Assembly (NCBI GenBank): GCA_023375785.1
Contig: SZWC01000574.1
Coordinates: 254,116 to 318,115 of the forward strand
Source: Penium margaritaceum
Lineage: Eukaryota; Streptophyta; Zygnematophyceae; Desmidiales; Peniaceae
DNA: 64,000 nt
Direction: 5' to 3'
Below the pieces are notes generated by a model. It searched no databases, was not told the origin of the DNA, and saw only the letters and a list, made by a program, of their open reading frames with translations. Positions 12,017 through 24,732 of this stretch are shown here, piece by piece; the first letter of the stretch is position 1; the number at the start of each line of letters is the position of its first letter. Both the position numbers and the translations under genes were made by a program.

Positions 12017-12655
12017 TGTCATAATTATTACCGTAAACCTGACAGGACTCCCACCAGCTGGAAAATAAGTTATCAAGAATGGTTCAGCTCTGGCCCGAAC
12101 CACCTCGGTCGACACACTAGCCATTGTCGATGCACTAACCGTTGTCGGCGCCTTAGCCGGCGAACGGCTATTGGACCAATTGATCCCATAATCAGTGGTC
12201 ACCCCGCAAGCGCGTCCGGCTAGCGCACAAGAAGCCGTTTCCTATTTTGTCTTGTCCTGTTTTATACACATACGGAGGATGTTTATTCCTTCCAGCTTAA
12301 CGAGAATAGTTATACTCATCCTGTACCCCTTTGGTTGCGCGGCTATGCCACTGTGTCTTTGTTCTGCTTGCTCCTCGCACTCTTTGCCTTCACCAGTCCC
12401 TCTCAACGCTTCGCTCTGTCACTATTGCTCCTTCGCTCAGCTCTCATACTCCGCCAACCATCACTCATCTTGTCAGCACTCTTTCTCACATCAACCTGTC
12501 TATCTCGGCTATCTCGCGTCTCAGCCCCTATCAGCCTTCACGACTAACGCCTCGCACTGCTCTCAGCTACGACACTTTGCTGACGTACACTTGCTTGTCC
12601 TAACGCTTCTGCCTGTTTCTGCTGCTGCTGTTTTGGTGCCTACATTCTTCTGACA
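12017..12655 (+). repeat. 5' LTR of family B (plus strand)
   Basis: Begins TGTCATAATTATT and ends CATTCTTCTGACA, 639 bp. It shares the motifs CGGCTAGCG...AAGCCGTT and GGAGGATGTTTATTCC with the other family B LTRs in this window. Confidence 0.85.
12261..12270 (+). promoter_or_regulatory. Probable TATA box of family B LTR
   Basis: TTTATACACA lies just before the GGAGGATGTTTATTCC block that is conserved in every family B LTR here. The position fits a Pol II core promoter inside the LTR. Confidence 0.45.
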
Positions 12656-12667
12656 TGGTATCAGAGC
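12656..12667 (+). promoter_or_regulatory. Primer-binding site, initiator Met tRNA type
   Basis: TGGTATCAGAGC directly follows the LTR end. Confidence 0.85.
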
Positions 12668-13654
12668 ATCAGGCAACATCACCTGGTGCCCAGTGACTAC
12701 GTCATCGCTCTGCCGCCATCTTCCCTCCATCACTTCCACCTGCAATCTTCTACCGCCGCTACCATCGTCCCGCGCCTCGCCGCTTCGCCAGCAGCTGACA
12801 TTAACAGCTCTGCCTGATGAGTTCTCCACGCTGAAGAAATGCCTTGTCATCCTAAGGAAGCCCAGCGCCCATTTGCACGCCCGTGGCCAACAACCGGTGA
12901 CTTGTCGCCCACATCAGCCGTAAGCAACTCCCAAGCCGCCGTCTGCCGTCAACTACCAAGACGCTTCCTGCTCTCTGCCATCCGCTGCCCCTCGTCACAT
13001 CTCCTCCTCTTTCATCTTACCTTCTCAGCTTCATCTCCTCCTTCCTCGCTGTCATCCTCTGCCCGCCTGCGCCCATCACCTCGAGCCGCCTTCTCGCATC
13101 GCCTCCTTGCCTGGTCAGCTGCTGCAGGCATAACTGCCGCCGTAAGGATATCGGACACCACCAGTCTTCTCGCTCCCATTTCCGAGCTCACTGGAGAACA
13201 AGCCATCACTCCCCTGACATCAGCGGTCTAGCGCCTCTGCCCGCTGCCTGACTCCCTCTGCCGCAACCAACCTCTTGTAGCTGACAGGATATTGGACACC
13301 ACCAGTCTTCCTGCTCCCATTTTTGAGCCAACTGGGGAACAAGCCGTCACTCTCCTGAACGCAAGAAGAAGTGGTTGTATCGCTCCACCTCCCTGCCGCA
13401 TCGCATCTCATATCGGCTCCCTCCGCTCGCATCGCTTCCTGCCTCTCTTTTCCAGCATCATCATCATCCCTCAGTCTTCACTCCTTGCATCATCCTCATC
13501 TGCCTCCATCAGCCCTCCTCGTCCTCCTTGCATCATCTGTTATTGCATGTCTTCTCAGCTCCATCAGCCACCTGTTCCTACCTCATTTCTCCGTCATCAG
13601 CATCCTCCGCGCTGCCTTCGCATTAATCATCTTCATTAGCATCAGCTCTTCATG

Positions 13655-14265
13655 CACGTGGTTTCGCCCTTGCGCCCACTCATCAATCAATCGTTTCCTC
13701 CGCTTCCGCATTGGTTCTAACTCGGCACAAGGATCCGCCCGGTCGCATCGCCTTTTCCGCGACGACCTGCGCCCACGCCAAAAACTTCCTTTAGCGCACG
13801 CGGTTCGCTCCTGTGCCCACTCCGCCATCGTCACCAGCCTCTGTTTCATTAGATCTTATCAGCATCTGTAAACGACACTATGATCTGCACGAGCTAGCTG
13901 CCCGCTTCCGCAGCAGCCTGCACCCACGCCAGTAGCAGAATTCTTTCGGCGCGTTGGCACCTGCCTTCCCATTGCCGCATCTTACTCCCCTAATTCAATC
14001 GCACACGTAGTTTTTCCCCTACACCTACTCCATCATCAATCGTTCCTCACCATCCGCATCGCTTTCAGCTCAGCACAAGGATCCGCCCGGTCGCATCGCC
14101 TGTTCTGCGACAACCTACGCCCACGCCAAAACTTCGAAGCGCACGTGGTTTTGCCGCTGCGCCCACTCCATAATAAATCACTCTTCCTCTGTCAGCATCA
14201 TCCTTTGGCCGGCACACAGATCCGCCCGGTTGCATCGCCCATTATGCGACGATCCACGCCCACAC
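13655..14265 (+). repeat. Internal module repeats with CACGTG boxes
   Basis: Three degenerate units carrying CACAAGGATCCGCCCGGTCG followed by GACCTGCGCCCACGCC-like sequence, preceded by GCACGTGGTTT-like boxes. The same modules appear in reverse orientation at 43370-43995, 51945-52420 and 55630-56115. In plant promoters CACGTG is the G-box bound by bZIP and bHLH factors; a role here is only a guess. Confidence 0.7.
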
Positions 14266-17200
14266 CAATTTGTCAATGTCTTGCGCACAATAGCCGTGCC
14301 AAGCCACCGGTTTTTTAACCTTTTTATACTTGCAAGGTCATGCATATTAGATGTGCACTGTGATCGGGCACTCTGACCGTGGCTGACACGTATTACGATT
14401 TGTAGAAGTTAAAGTCACTTGGTAAACTTTGTGGTCATGGTCAGTGGTACATGCCAACTTTGTCAAGGCATTGCATACAATAGCCACACCGAGCCACCGG
14501 TATTCTTCCTTGTTTGCACCTGCAAGATCATGCATAGTACATCTGCACTGTGATTGGAAACTCTGACCGTGGCTGACTCGTGTTACAATTAATAGAAGTA
14601 AAAGTCACTTGGATACATTTGTGGTCATGGTCAGTGGCACATGCCAACTTTGTCAAGGAATTACGCACAATAGCCACACCGAGCCACCAGTATTATACCT
14701 TGATTATACCTGCAAGGTCATGCCCAGTATATCTGCACTGTGATTGGACACACTGACTGTGTCTGACTCGTGTTATGATTCATAACCGTTTAATGTACTT
14801 GGTAAACTTTGTGGTCATGATCAGTGGCACATGCCATCTTTGTCAAGGCATTGCGCACAATAGCCGTGCCAAGCCACCGGTGTTTTACCTTGTTTATACC
14901 TGCGAGGTCATGCATATTAGATGTGCGCTTTGATTGGGCAATCTGACCGTGGCTGACTCGTGTTATGATTCGTAGAAGTTAAAGTCACTTGGTAAACTTT
15001 GTGGTTATGATCAGTGGCACATGCCAACTTTGTCAAGGCATTGCGCACAATCGCCACATGGAGCCACCAGTATTCTACCTTGTTTGCACGTGCAAGATCA
15101 TGCCTAGTACATCTGCACTGTGATTGGACACTCTGACCGTGGCTGACTTGTGTTATGATCAATAGAAGTAAAAGTCACTCTGATACATTTGTGGTCATGG
15201 TCAGAGGCACATGCCAACTTTGTCAAGGCCTTGCACATACTAGACACACTGAGCCACAAAGACACTACCTTGTTTATACCTGTAAGGTCATGCCCAGTAT
15301 ATCTGCACTGTGATTGGACATTCTGACCGTGTCTGACTCGTGTTATGATTCATAGCCGTTTAAGGTACTTGGTAATGTTTGTGGTCATGGTCAGTGGCAC
15401 ATGCCAGCTTTGTCAATGAATTCCGCACAATAGCCGTGCCAAGCCACCGGTTTTCTACCTTGTTTATACCTGCAAGGTCATGCATATTAGATGTGCACTT
15501 TGATTAAGCAATCTGACCGTTGTTGACTCGTGTTATGATTCATAGAAGTTGAAGTCACTTGGTAAACTTTGTGGTCATGATCAGTGGCACATGCCAAATT
15601 TGTCAAGGCATTGCGCACAATAGTCACATGGCGCCACCAGTATTCTACCTTGTTTGCACCTGCAAGATCATGCCTAGTACATCTGCAATGTGAATGGACA
15701 CTCTGACCGTGGCTGACTCGTGTTATGATCAAAAGAAGTAAAAGTCAATTGGATACATCTGTGGTCATGATCTGTGGCACATGCCAACTATGTCAAGGCA
15801 TTGCGCATAATAGCCACACCAAGCCACCAGTAGTTTACCTTGCTTATACATATAAGGTCATGCCAAGTATATATGCACTGTGATAGGACACTCTGGCCGT
15901 GGCTGACTCGTGTTATGATTCATAGCCGTGGAAGGTACTTGGTAAACTTTGTAGTCATGGTCAGTGGCACATGCCAACTTTGTCAAGGCATTGAGCACAA
16001 TAGCCGTGCCAAGCCACCGGTTTTTTAACTTGTTTATACGTGTAATGTTATGCATATTAGATGTGCACTGTGATTGGGCACTCTGACCGTGGCTGAATCG
16101 TGTTACGATTCGTAGAAGTTAAAGTCACTTGGTAAACTTTGTGGTCATGGTCAGTGGCACATGCCAACTTTGTCAAGGCATTGCGCACTATAGCCACACC
16201 GAGCCACCAGTATTCCACCTACTTTTTCACCTGCAAGATCATGCCTAGTACATGTGCACTGTGATTGGACACTATGACCGTGGTTGACTCGTGTTATGAT
16301 CAATAGAAGTAAAAGTCACATGGATACATTTGTGGTCATGGTCTGTGGCACATGCCAACTTTGTCAAGGCATTGCGCACAATAGCCAAACCGAGCCACCA
16401 GTGTTCTACCGTGTTTGCACCTGCATGATCATGCATAGTACATGTGCACTGTGATTCGACACTCTGGCCGTGGCTGACTCGTGTTATGATCCAGAGAAGT
16501 TAAAGTCACTTGGATACATTTGTGGTCATGGTCAGTGGCACATATCAACTTTGTCAATGCGTAGCGCAAACTAGCCACACCGAGCCACCAGTATTCTACC
16601 TTGTTTGAACCTGCAAGATCATGCCTAGTACATGTGCACTGTGACTGGACACTCTGACCATGGCTGCCTCGTGTTGTGATCAATAGAAGTAAAAGTCACT
16701 TGGATTCATTTGTGGTCATGGTCAGTGGCACATGCCAACTTTGTCAAGAATTGCGCATAATAGCCACACCGAGCCACCAGTATTCTACCCTTTTTATACC
16801 TGCAAGGTCACGCCCAGTATATCTGCACTGTGATTTGACACTCTAACCGTGGCTGACTCGTGTTATGATTCATAGCCGTTTAATGTACTTGGTAAACTTT
16901 GTGGTCATGGTCAGTGGCACATGCCAGCTTTGTCAAGGCATTCCGCACAATAGCCGTGCCAAGCCACCGGTGTTTTACCTTGTTTATACCTGCAAGGTCA
17001 TGCATATTAGATGTGCGCTTTGATTGGGCACTCTGACCGTGGCTGACACGTGTTATGATTCGTAGGAGTTAAAGTCACTTGGTGAACTTTGTGGTCGTGT
17101 TCAGTGGCACATGCCAACTTTGCCAAGGCATTGCGCACAATAGTCACACCGAGCCACCAGTATTCTACCTTGTTTGTACCTACAAGATCAAGCATAGTAC

Positions 17201-20200
17201 ATCTGCACTGTGATTGGACACACTCACCGTGGTTGACTCGTGTTATGATCAATAGAAGTACAAGTCACTTGAATACATTTTTGGTCATGGTCAGTGACAC
17301 ATGCCAACTTTGTCAAGGTATTGCGCACAAGAGCCACAACGAGCCACCAGTATTTTACCTTGTTTATACCCGTGAGGTCATGTCCAGTATATCTGCACTG
17401 TGATTAGGCACTCTGACTGTGGCTGACTTGTGTTATGATTCATAGCCGTTTAAGGTACTTGGTAAACTTTGTGGTCATGGTCAGTGGCACATGCCAACTT
17501 TGTCAAGGCATTGCGCACAGAAGCCGTGCCAAGCCACCGGGTTTTTAACTTGTTTATACCTGCAAGGTCATGCATACGAGATGTGCACTGTGATTGGGCA
17601 CTCTGACCCTGGCTGACTCGTGTTATGATTCGCAGACGTTAACGTCACTTGGTAAACTTTGTGGTCATGATCAGTGGCACATGCCAACTTTGTCAAGGCA
17701 TTGTGCATACTAGCCACATGGAGCCACCAGTATTCTACCTTGTTTGCACCTGCAAGATCATGCCTAGTACATCTGCACTGTGATTGGACACTCTGACCGT
17801 GGCTGACTCGTGTTATGATAAATAGAAGTAAAAGTCACTTGGATGTATTTGTGGTCATGGCAGTGGCACATGCCAACTTTGTCAAGGCATTGCGCACAAT
17901 AGCCGTGCCAAGCCACCGGTTTTTTACCTTGTTTATACCTGCAAGGTCGTGCATATTAGATGTGCGCTGTGATTGGGCACTCTGACCGTGGCTGACTCGT
18001 GTTACGATTCGTAGAAGTTAAAGTCACATGGTAAACTTTGTGGTCATGGTCAATGGCACATTCCAACTTTGTCAATGCATTGCGCACAATAGCCACACCG
18101 AGCCACCAGTATTCTACCTTTTTTCAACCTGAAATATCATGCCTAGTACATGTGCACTGTGATTGGACACTCTAACCGTGGCTGACTTGTGTTATGATCA
18201 AAAGAAGTAAAAGTCACTTGGATACATTTGTGGTCACGGTCAGTGGCACATGCCAGCTTTGTCAAGGCATTGCGCACAATAGCCAAACTGAGCCACCAGT
18301 ATTCTACCTTGTTTACACCTGCACGATCATGCCTAGTACATCTGCACTGTGATCGGACACTCTGACCGCGGCTGACTCCTGTTATGATCTTTAGAAGTAA
18401 AAGTCACTTGGATACAGTTGTGGTCATGGTTTGTGGCACATGCTAACGTTGTCAATGAATTGCGCACAATAGCCACACCGAGCCACCAGTATTCTCCCTT
18501 AATTATACCTGCAAGGTCATGCCCAGTATATCTGCACTGTGCTTGGACACTCTGACCGTGGCTGACTCGTGTTATGATTCATAGCGGTTTAATGTACTTG
18601 GAAAACTTTGTTTTCATGGTCAGTGGCACATGCCAACTTTGTCAAGGCATTGCGCACAATAGCCATGCCAAGCCACCGGTTTTTTACCTTGTTCATACCT
18701 GCAAGGCCATGCATATTAGAAGTACGCTTTCATTGGGCACTCTTACCATGGCTGGCTCTTGTTATGATTCGTAGAAGTTAAAGTTACATGGTATACTATG
18801 TGGTCCTGATCAGTGGTACATGCCAACTTTGTCAAGGCATTGCGCACAATAGCCACATGGAGCCACCAGTATTCTATCTCGTTTTTACCTGCAAGATCAT
18901 GCCTAGTACATCTTCACTATGATTGGACACTCTGACCCTGGCTGACTCGTGTTATGATCAATATAAGTAAACGTCACTTGGATACATTTGTGGTCATGGT
19001 CAGTGGCACATGCCAATTTTCGTAAGGCATTGCGCACAATAGCCACACCGAGCCACCAGTATTTTACCTTGTTTATACCTGTAAGGTCATTCCCAGTATG
19101 TCTGCACTGTGATTGGACACTCTGACCGTGGCTGAATTGTGTTATGATTCATAGCCGTTAAAGGTACTTGGTAAACTTTGTGGTCATGGTCAGTGGCACA
19201 TGCCAATTTAGCCAAGGCATTGCGCACAATAGCTGTGCCAAGCCACCGGTTTTTTAATTTATTTGTACCTGCAAGGTCATGCATATTAGATGTGTGCATT
19301 GGTTGGGCACTCTGACCGTGGCTGACTAGTGTTATGATTCGCAGACGTTAAAGTCACTTGGTAAACTTTGTGGGCATGGTCAGTGGCACATGCCAACTTT
19401 GTCAAGGCAGTGTGCACAATAGCCACATGGAGCTGCCAGTATTCTACCTTGTTTGCACCTAAAGATCATGCCTAGTACATCTGCACTGTGATTGGACACT
19501 CTGATCGTGGCTGACTCGTGTTATGATCAATAGAAGTAAAAGTCAATTGGATATATTTGTGGTCATGGTCTGTGGCACATGCCAGCTTTGCCAAGGCACT
19601 GCGCACAATAGCCACACGGAGCCACCAGTGTTTTACCTTGTTCATACCTGTACGGTCCTGTCCAGTATGTATGCACTGTGATTGGACACTCGGAGTGTGG
19701 CTGACTCGTGTTATGATTCATAGCCGTTAAAGTTACTTGGTAAACTTTGTGGTCATGGCAGTGACACAGGCCAACTTTGTCAAGGCATTGCGCACAATAG
19801 CCGTGCGAAGCCACCAGTTTTTACATTGTTTACACCTGCAAGGTCGTGCATATTAGATGTACGCTGTGATTGGGCACTCTGACTGTGGCTGACTCGTGTT
19901 ACGATTCGTAGAAGCTAAAGTCACATGGTAAACTTTGTGGTCATGGTCAGTGGCACATGCCAACTTTGTCAAGGCATTGCGCAAAATAGCCACACTAAGC
20001 CACCCGTATTCGACCTTTTTTGAACCTGCAATATCATGCCTGGTACATCTGCACTGTGATTGGACACTTTGATCGTAGCTGACTCGTGTTATGATCAATA
20101 GAAGTAAAAGTTACTTGGATACTTTTGTGGTCAAGGTCAGTGGCACATGCCAACTTTGTCAAGGCATTGCGCATAATAGCCAAACCGAGCCACTAGTATT

Positions 20201-22057
20201 CTACCTTATTTGCACCTGCACGATCATGCCTAGTACATCTGCACTTTGATTGGATACTCTGACCGTGGCTGACTCGTATTACGATTTCTAAAAGATCATG
20301 CCTAGTACATCTGCATTGTTATTGGACACTCTGACCGTGGCTGACTCATGTTATGATCAATAGAAGTACAAGTCACTTGGATACTTTTGTGGCGATGGTC
20401 AGTGGCACATACCAAGTTTTTCAAGGCATTGCACACAATAGCCACACCGAGCCATCAGTACTGTACCTTGTTTATACGTGTAAGGTAATGCCTAGTATAT
20501 CTGCACTGTGATTGGACACTCTGACCGTGGCTGACTTGTGTTATCATTCATAGCCGTTTAAGGTACTTGGTAAACTTTGTGGTCATGGTCAGTGGCACAT
20601 GCCAACTTTGTCAAGGCATTGCGCACAATAGCCGTGCCAAGCCACCGGTTTTTTACCTTGTTTATACCTGCAAGGTCGTGCATATTAGATGTGCGCTGTG
20701 ATTGGGCACTCTGACCGTGGCTGACTCGTGTTACGATTCGTAGAAGTTAAAGTCACATGGTAAACTTTGTGGTCATGGTCAGTGGCACATGCCAACTTTG
20801 TCAAGGCATTGCGCACAATAGCCGTGCCAAGCCACCGGTTTTTTACCTTGTTTATACCTGCAAGGTCGTGCATATTAGATGTGCGCTGTGATTGGGCACT
20901 CTGACCGTGGCTGACTCGTGTTACGATTCGTAGAAGTTAAAGTCACATGGTAAACTTTGTGGTCATGGTCAGTGGCACATGCCAACTTTGTCAAGGCATT
21001 GCGCACAATAGCCGTGCCAAGCCACCGGTTTTTTACCTTGTTTATACCTGCAAGGTCGTGCATATTAGATGTGCGCTGTGATTGGGCACTCTGACCGTGG
21101 CTGACTCGTGTTACGATTCGTAGAAGTTAAAGTCACATGGTAAACTTTGTGGTCATGGTCAGTGGCACATGCCAACTTTGTCAAGGCATTGTGCACAAGA
21201 GCCACACCGAGCCACCAGTATTGTACCTTGTTTGCACCTGCAAGATTGTGCCTAGTACTTCTGCACTTTTATTGGACTCTCTCACCGTGGCTGACTCGTG
21301 TTATGATCAGTAGAAGTAAAAGTCACTTCGATTCATTTGTGGTCATGGTCAGTGGCACATTCCAACTTTGTCGCGGCATTGCGCACAATAGGCACACCGA
21401 GCCACCAGTATTCTACCTTGTTTATACCTGCAAGGTCATGCATATTAGATGCGCACTGTGATTGGGCACTCTGACCGTGGCTGACTCGTATTACGATTCG
21501 TATAAGTTAGAGTCACTTGGTAAACTTTGTGGTCATGATCAGTGGCACATGCCAACTTCGTCAAGGCATTGCGCACAATAGCCACACGGAGCCACCAGTA
21601 TTCTACGCTGTTTGCACCTGCAAGGTCATGCATAGTTCATCTGCACTATGAGTGGACACTCTAACCGTGGCTGACTCGTGTTGTGATCAATAGGAGTTAA
21701 AGTCACTTGGATTCATTTGTGGTCATGGTCAGTGGCACCTGCCAGATTTGTCAAGGCATTGCGCACAATAGCCACACCGAGCCACCAGAATTCTACCTTG
21801 TTCATACCTGTAAGGTCATGCCCAGTATATCTGCACTGTGATTGGACACTCTGACCGTGGCTGACTTGTGTTATCATTCATAGCCGTTTAAGGTACTTGG
21901 TAAACTTTGTGGTCATGGGCAGTGGCACATGCCAACTCTGTTAAGCCATTGCGCACAATAGTCGTGCCAAGCCACGGGTTTTTTGCCCTGTTCATACCTG
22001 CAAGGTCATTCCTAGTACATCTGAACTGTGATTGGGCACTCTGACTTTGGATGACTC
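14266..22057 (+). repeat. 190-bp satellite, array segment 4
   Basis: About 41 monomers. The trimeric order C-A-B is clearest here: the A-type junction with AGCCACCAG or AGCCACCGG recurs at about 14480, 15050 and 15620, a spacing of 570 bp. A monomer is shortened at about 20284 (TAAAAGATCATGCC) and a C monomer is triplicated exactly at 20571-21190. Confidence 0.95.
20571..21190 (+). repeat. Exact tandem triplication of one C-type monomer
   Basis: Three successive 190-bp units are identical by eye, including the private variants CAAGGTCGTGCATATTAG and AAAGTCACATGG, whereas ordinary neighbours differ at many sites. The units are offset by exactly 190 bp. This is either very recent unequal exchange or a local assembly error. 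Confidence 0.85.
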
Positions 22058-23519
22058 TGTCAGTAAATTGTAGATGGCCACAGACACATTTGGGGAGTTG
22101 CTGCACACATGAATGAGATCTGAATAGGTTGGGCGCGGTCCGAGTGACGAGCGCTGCGGGAAAGATGGTGAGGCCAACACAACTGAGTGAGGTATGGATA
22201 CATGACTGCTGGGAAATGTGATGAGCATCAGAGAAGCATGATGATAGCATAAGCTGATGGTGGCTGTACCGAGGCGCGGGCCGCGAGGCCGCAGCACCAA
22301 GGCACGGGCCAGTAAACTCGAAGGGCCGCAGCAACGAAGCGCGGGCCGACGAGAAGAGTAACATTGATGAACAAGGGCCGCAGTGTAGTTACACGGGCCA
22401 AGAGCGGAATCATGATGGAAGTGCCACAGCGTCAGGTTGCCAGCACGGAAGTCAGTTGGTCCAGCTTGCCGCAGCGCATGTACGCGGGCTGGTGGAACAA
22501 CCAAGTTGACATGCCTTGATACATCTGAGCGGGCTACGATGACTGAGATGATAAGCAGGATGAACAGCGGCAAAGGGTGGAGGCGGGCCATAAGGCCGAG
22601 CCTGAGTGGGGGCAGGGCGAGAGCCCGGGCCGAGAAGAAAGGCATGGCTGATTGATAAATGACCACAAAGGGNGTAACGTTGATGAACAAGGGCCGCAGT
22701 GTAGTTACACGGGCCAAGAGCGGAATCATGATGGAAGTGCCACAGCGTCAGGTTGCCAGCACGGAAGTCAGTTGGTCCAGCTTGCCGCAGCGCATGTACG
22801 CGGGCTGGTGGAACAACCAAGTTGACATGCCTTGATACATCTGAGCGGGCTACGATGACTGAGATGATAAGCAGGATGAACAGCGGCAAAGGGTGGAGGC
22901 GGGCCATAAGGCCGAGCCTGAGTGGGGGCAGGGCGAGAGCCCGGGCCGAGAAGAAAGGCATGGCTGATTGATAAATGACCACAAAGGGTAAAGCATACAA
23001 GAGTGAAACTAGAGTTAAGTACTAGAACTAAGCTAGCCTAGGTGCCTCACCGGCTACGGTGGGCGATACGTGAGGCGACGCCTGAGGCGTGCTTGTGCCC
23101 TAACGGCCCGTAGTGCCTTGGGCGGACTTCGCCGCTGCTTTCTCTGGTGACCGGTCCAAGAGTGTGGTGTGAGGGCGCAGGTACCGTTGGAATGTAGCGA
23201 GTACCGCACCGCCAATGGTAGGTTCCCGCCGATAGGTGGACGGCGGTTGTCACGGGTAGGACTAGCCGGTAGAGTTTGGCGGGACATAGTCGGCCGTTGT
23301 CTGCGCGGGAGGAGCCGTTCACCGGTTGTGGTCCATTTCGGCTGGTTGCTGCTGGAGGTGAACCAGTCTGGGATTTTCCAATATCCCCGGTGCGAGTTTT
23401 CCCATCCGCCCTAGCTGGGTATGTCATTGATAGATTTAGCTGGGAGGGAAATGATGTAATGTATGCCTGTTCTTGGTGCCGGAAGAGCGTCTTGAGGTCC
23501 TTGTAGATTTTGTCTGACA
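22058..23519 (-). repeat. LTR of family A copy 2 (left), with an assembly join
   Basis: The LTR reads normally from TGTCAGTAAATT until the N at 22673, then steps back about 315 bp and repeats from GTAACGTTGATGAAC. This makes it longer than its 1.15-kb relatives. The step is best explained by two overlapping contigs joined with one N. Confidence 0.8.
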
Positions 23520-24731
23520 CCCCCGGTCAAGACCTCAAGATGTGACGCTTGAAAACTTGGTATTTCTGATGACGGTGGGGTAGTTCCAGGTCTTTGCAGA
23601 CTAGTGATGCTGGGACTGAGGCGTAGAAGCAGGAAGGGATCGGTACGTGCCGATGCGCTGCACAGAAGAGTTGGGTGGTTGATGTGTTCATGAAGAGGAG
23701 ATGGAGTTGATGTGAGATGGGTGATGTATGCCTGACAGTGAGGTGCAACGGAGGAGTAGGGCCGCCTGGAACTTGAAGCTGCACGGTGGACCAACTGGCT
23801 AGGATAGCTGGAGAAGTCAAGATGCAGTGGTATGTTCTTTGAGGTGGCACCCTGTGGAGGGAAGAAGGAGCTATACGAGGTGCCTGGTTTGGGGACCGAG
23901 TGAGATGTTGTAGTTGAATGTGTCTGTGCTAGCTGTTGCAATGTGACTTGGCTGGTTGAAAAATGATGGTGATGATGTGGAGAAGAGGCAAGAGTGTAAG
24001 AGCGGGCAAGGGAACAGCGAGAGCTGTTGCGCCACGGATAGATGGAGAGATGTTGCAGTTCGGCTGCTGTGCTGGTGACGACAAGATCGTGATGGAACCA
24101 GGCTGTACTGGGGAGTGAGGAAAGTAGGATGCTTAATGGGAGGTTGAGCTGTTGGTGGTGATGCTCCTGTGGTTGCGGAGAGTCTTGTAGATATTGTGGC
24201 TGTTGCAGAGGGGGATGCTGATGCAAGGTTGGATTGTTTGAAGACGGCTGATGCTGTGATGGCTTAGTTTGGTGAATGTTCTGCTTTCCTTACGGTAGGA
24301 TGGTGGTTCTGATTGTGAGGAGGAAAACGGAACATATTGTATTGTTGCGCCCCGAGAGGTAGGTTGCTGGAACGTGTTGAGAGTGGCATTGTGGATGTTG
24401 CTGCAGGCGTGGCTTGTTGATGACGAGGAGGAGGAGGATGCTGTCAAGGAGGCAGATAGTCCTGGTGCGCCGCGAGAGGGTTGATGGACTGATGTGATGC
24501 TGCTGGTGCTGCTGCGGTGGATGGAGTTGATTGTTCGAGGGCTGAGCAAAGTCATGTTGTTGGAACATAGGATTTTCTGCAGGTAGGCACTGGCTTCCGT
24601 CAATTGTTTGCAGGTCCTGTTCGAAATTGTTGCTGGTGAAAAAGGAGAGGGAGCTTTCACATAACGAGTCGTTGACAGGGTAGAGGTTGTAGTCAGGAAG
24701 CTGTGGTTGCAGAAGCTGGTGTTGCTGCTGC
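23520..24731 (-). other. Internal region of family A copy 2, incomplete
   Basis: Matches 1510-2722 of copy 1 closely and stops at the N at 24732 inside a CTG-rich stretch. No protein motif is recognised. The missing part probably corresponds to 26065-26746. Confidence 0.65.
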
Positions 24732-24732
24732 N

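Larger units (their letters stand above)
12017..14265 (+). mobile_element. LTR retrotransposon, family B, 5' part only
   Basis: A 5' LTR (12017-12655), a primer site and about 1.6 kb of internal sequence, after which satellite resumes without a second LTR. The start of the internal region (CATCAGGCAACATCACCTGG just after the primer site) is shared with the minus-strand elements ending at 56973 and 59362, which defines the family. The internal part contains repeated GGATCCGCCCGGTCGCATCG modules. No pol domain is seen. The right end is lost and there is no target duplication. It is a broken fossil. Confidence 0.8.

Noticed and set aside
14917-15162. Many minus-strand frames of about 80 codons starting MIITRVSHGQS across the satellite
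   Set aside because: They recur because the satellite recurs. 190 bp is not a multiple of three, stops are not avoided, and the codon pattern shows no selection. A tandem satellite explains them fully.
14266-22057. CENP-B box in the satellite
   Set aside because: C monomers have GATTCGTAGAAGTTAAAG, which matches the TTCG and following A of the box but not the CGGG part, and it is not conserved in types A and B.
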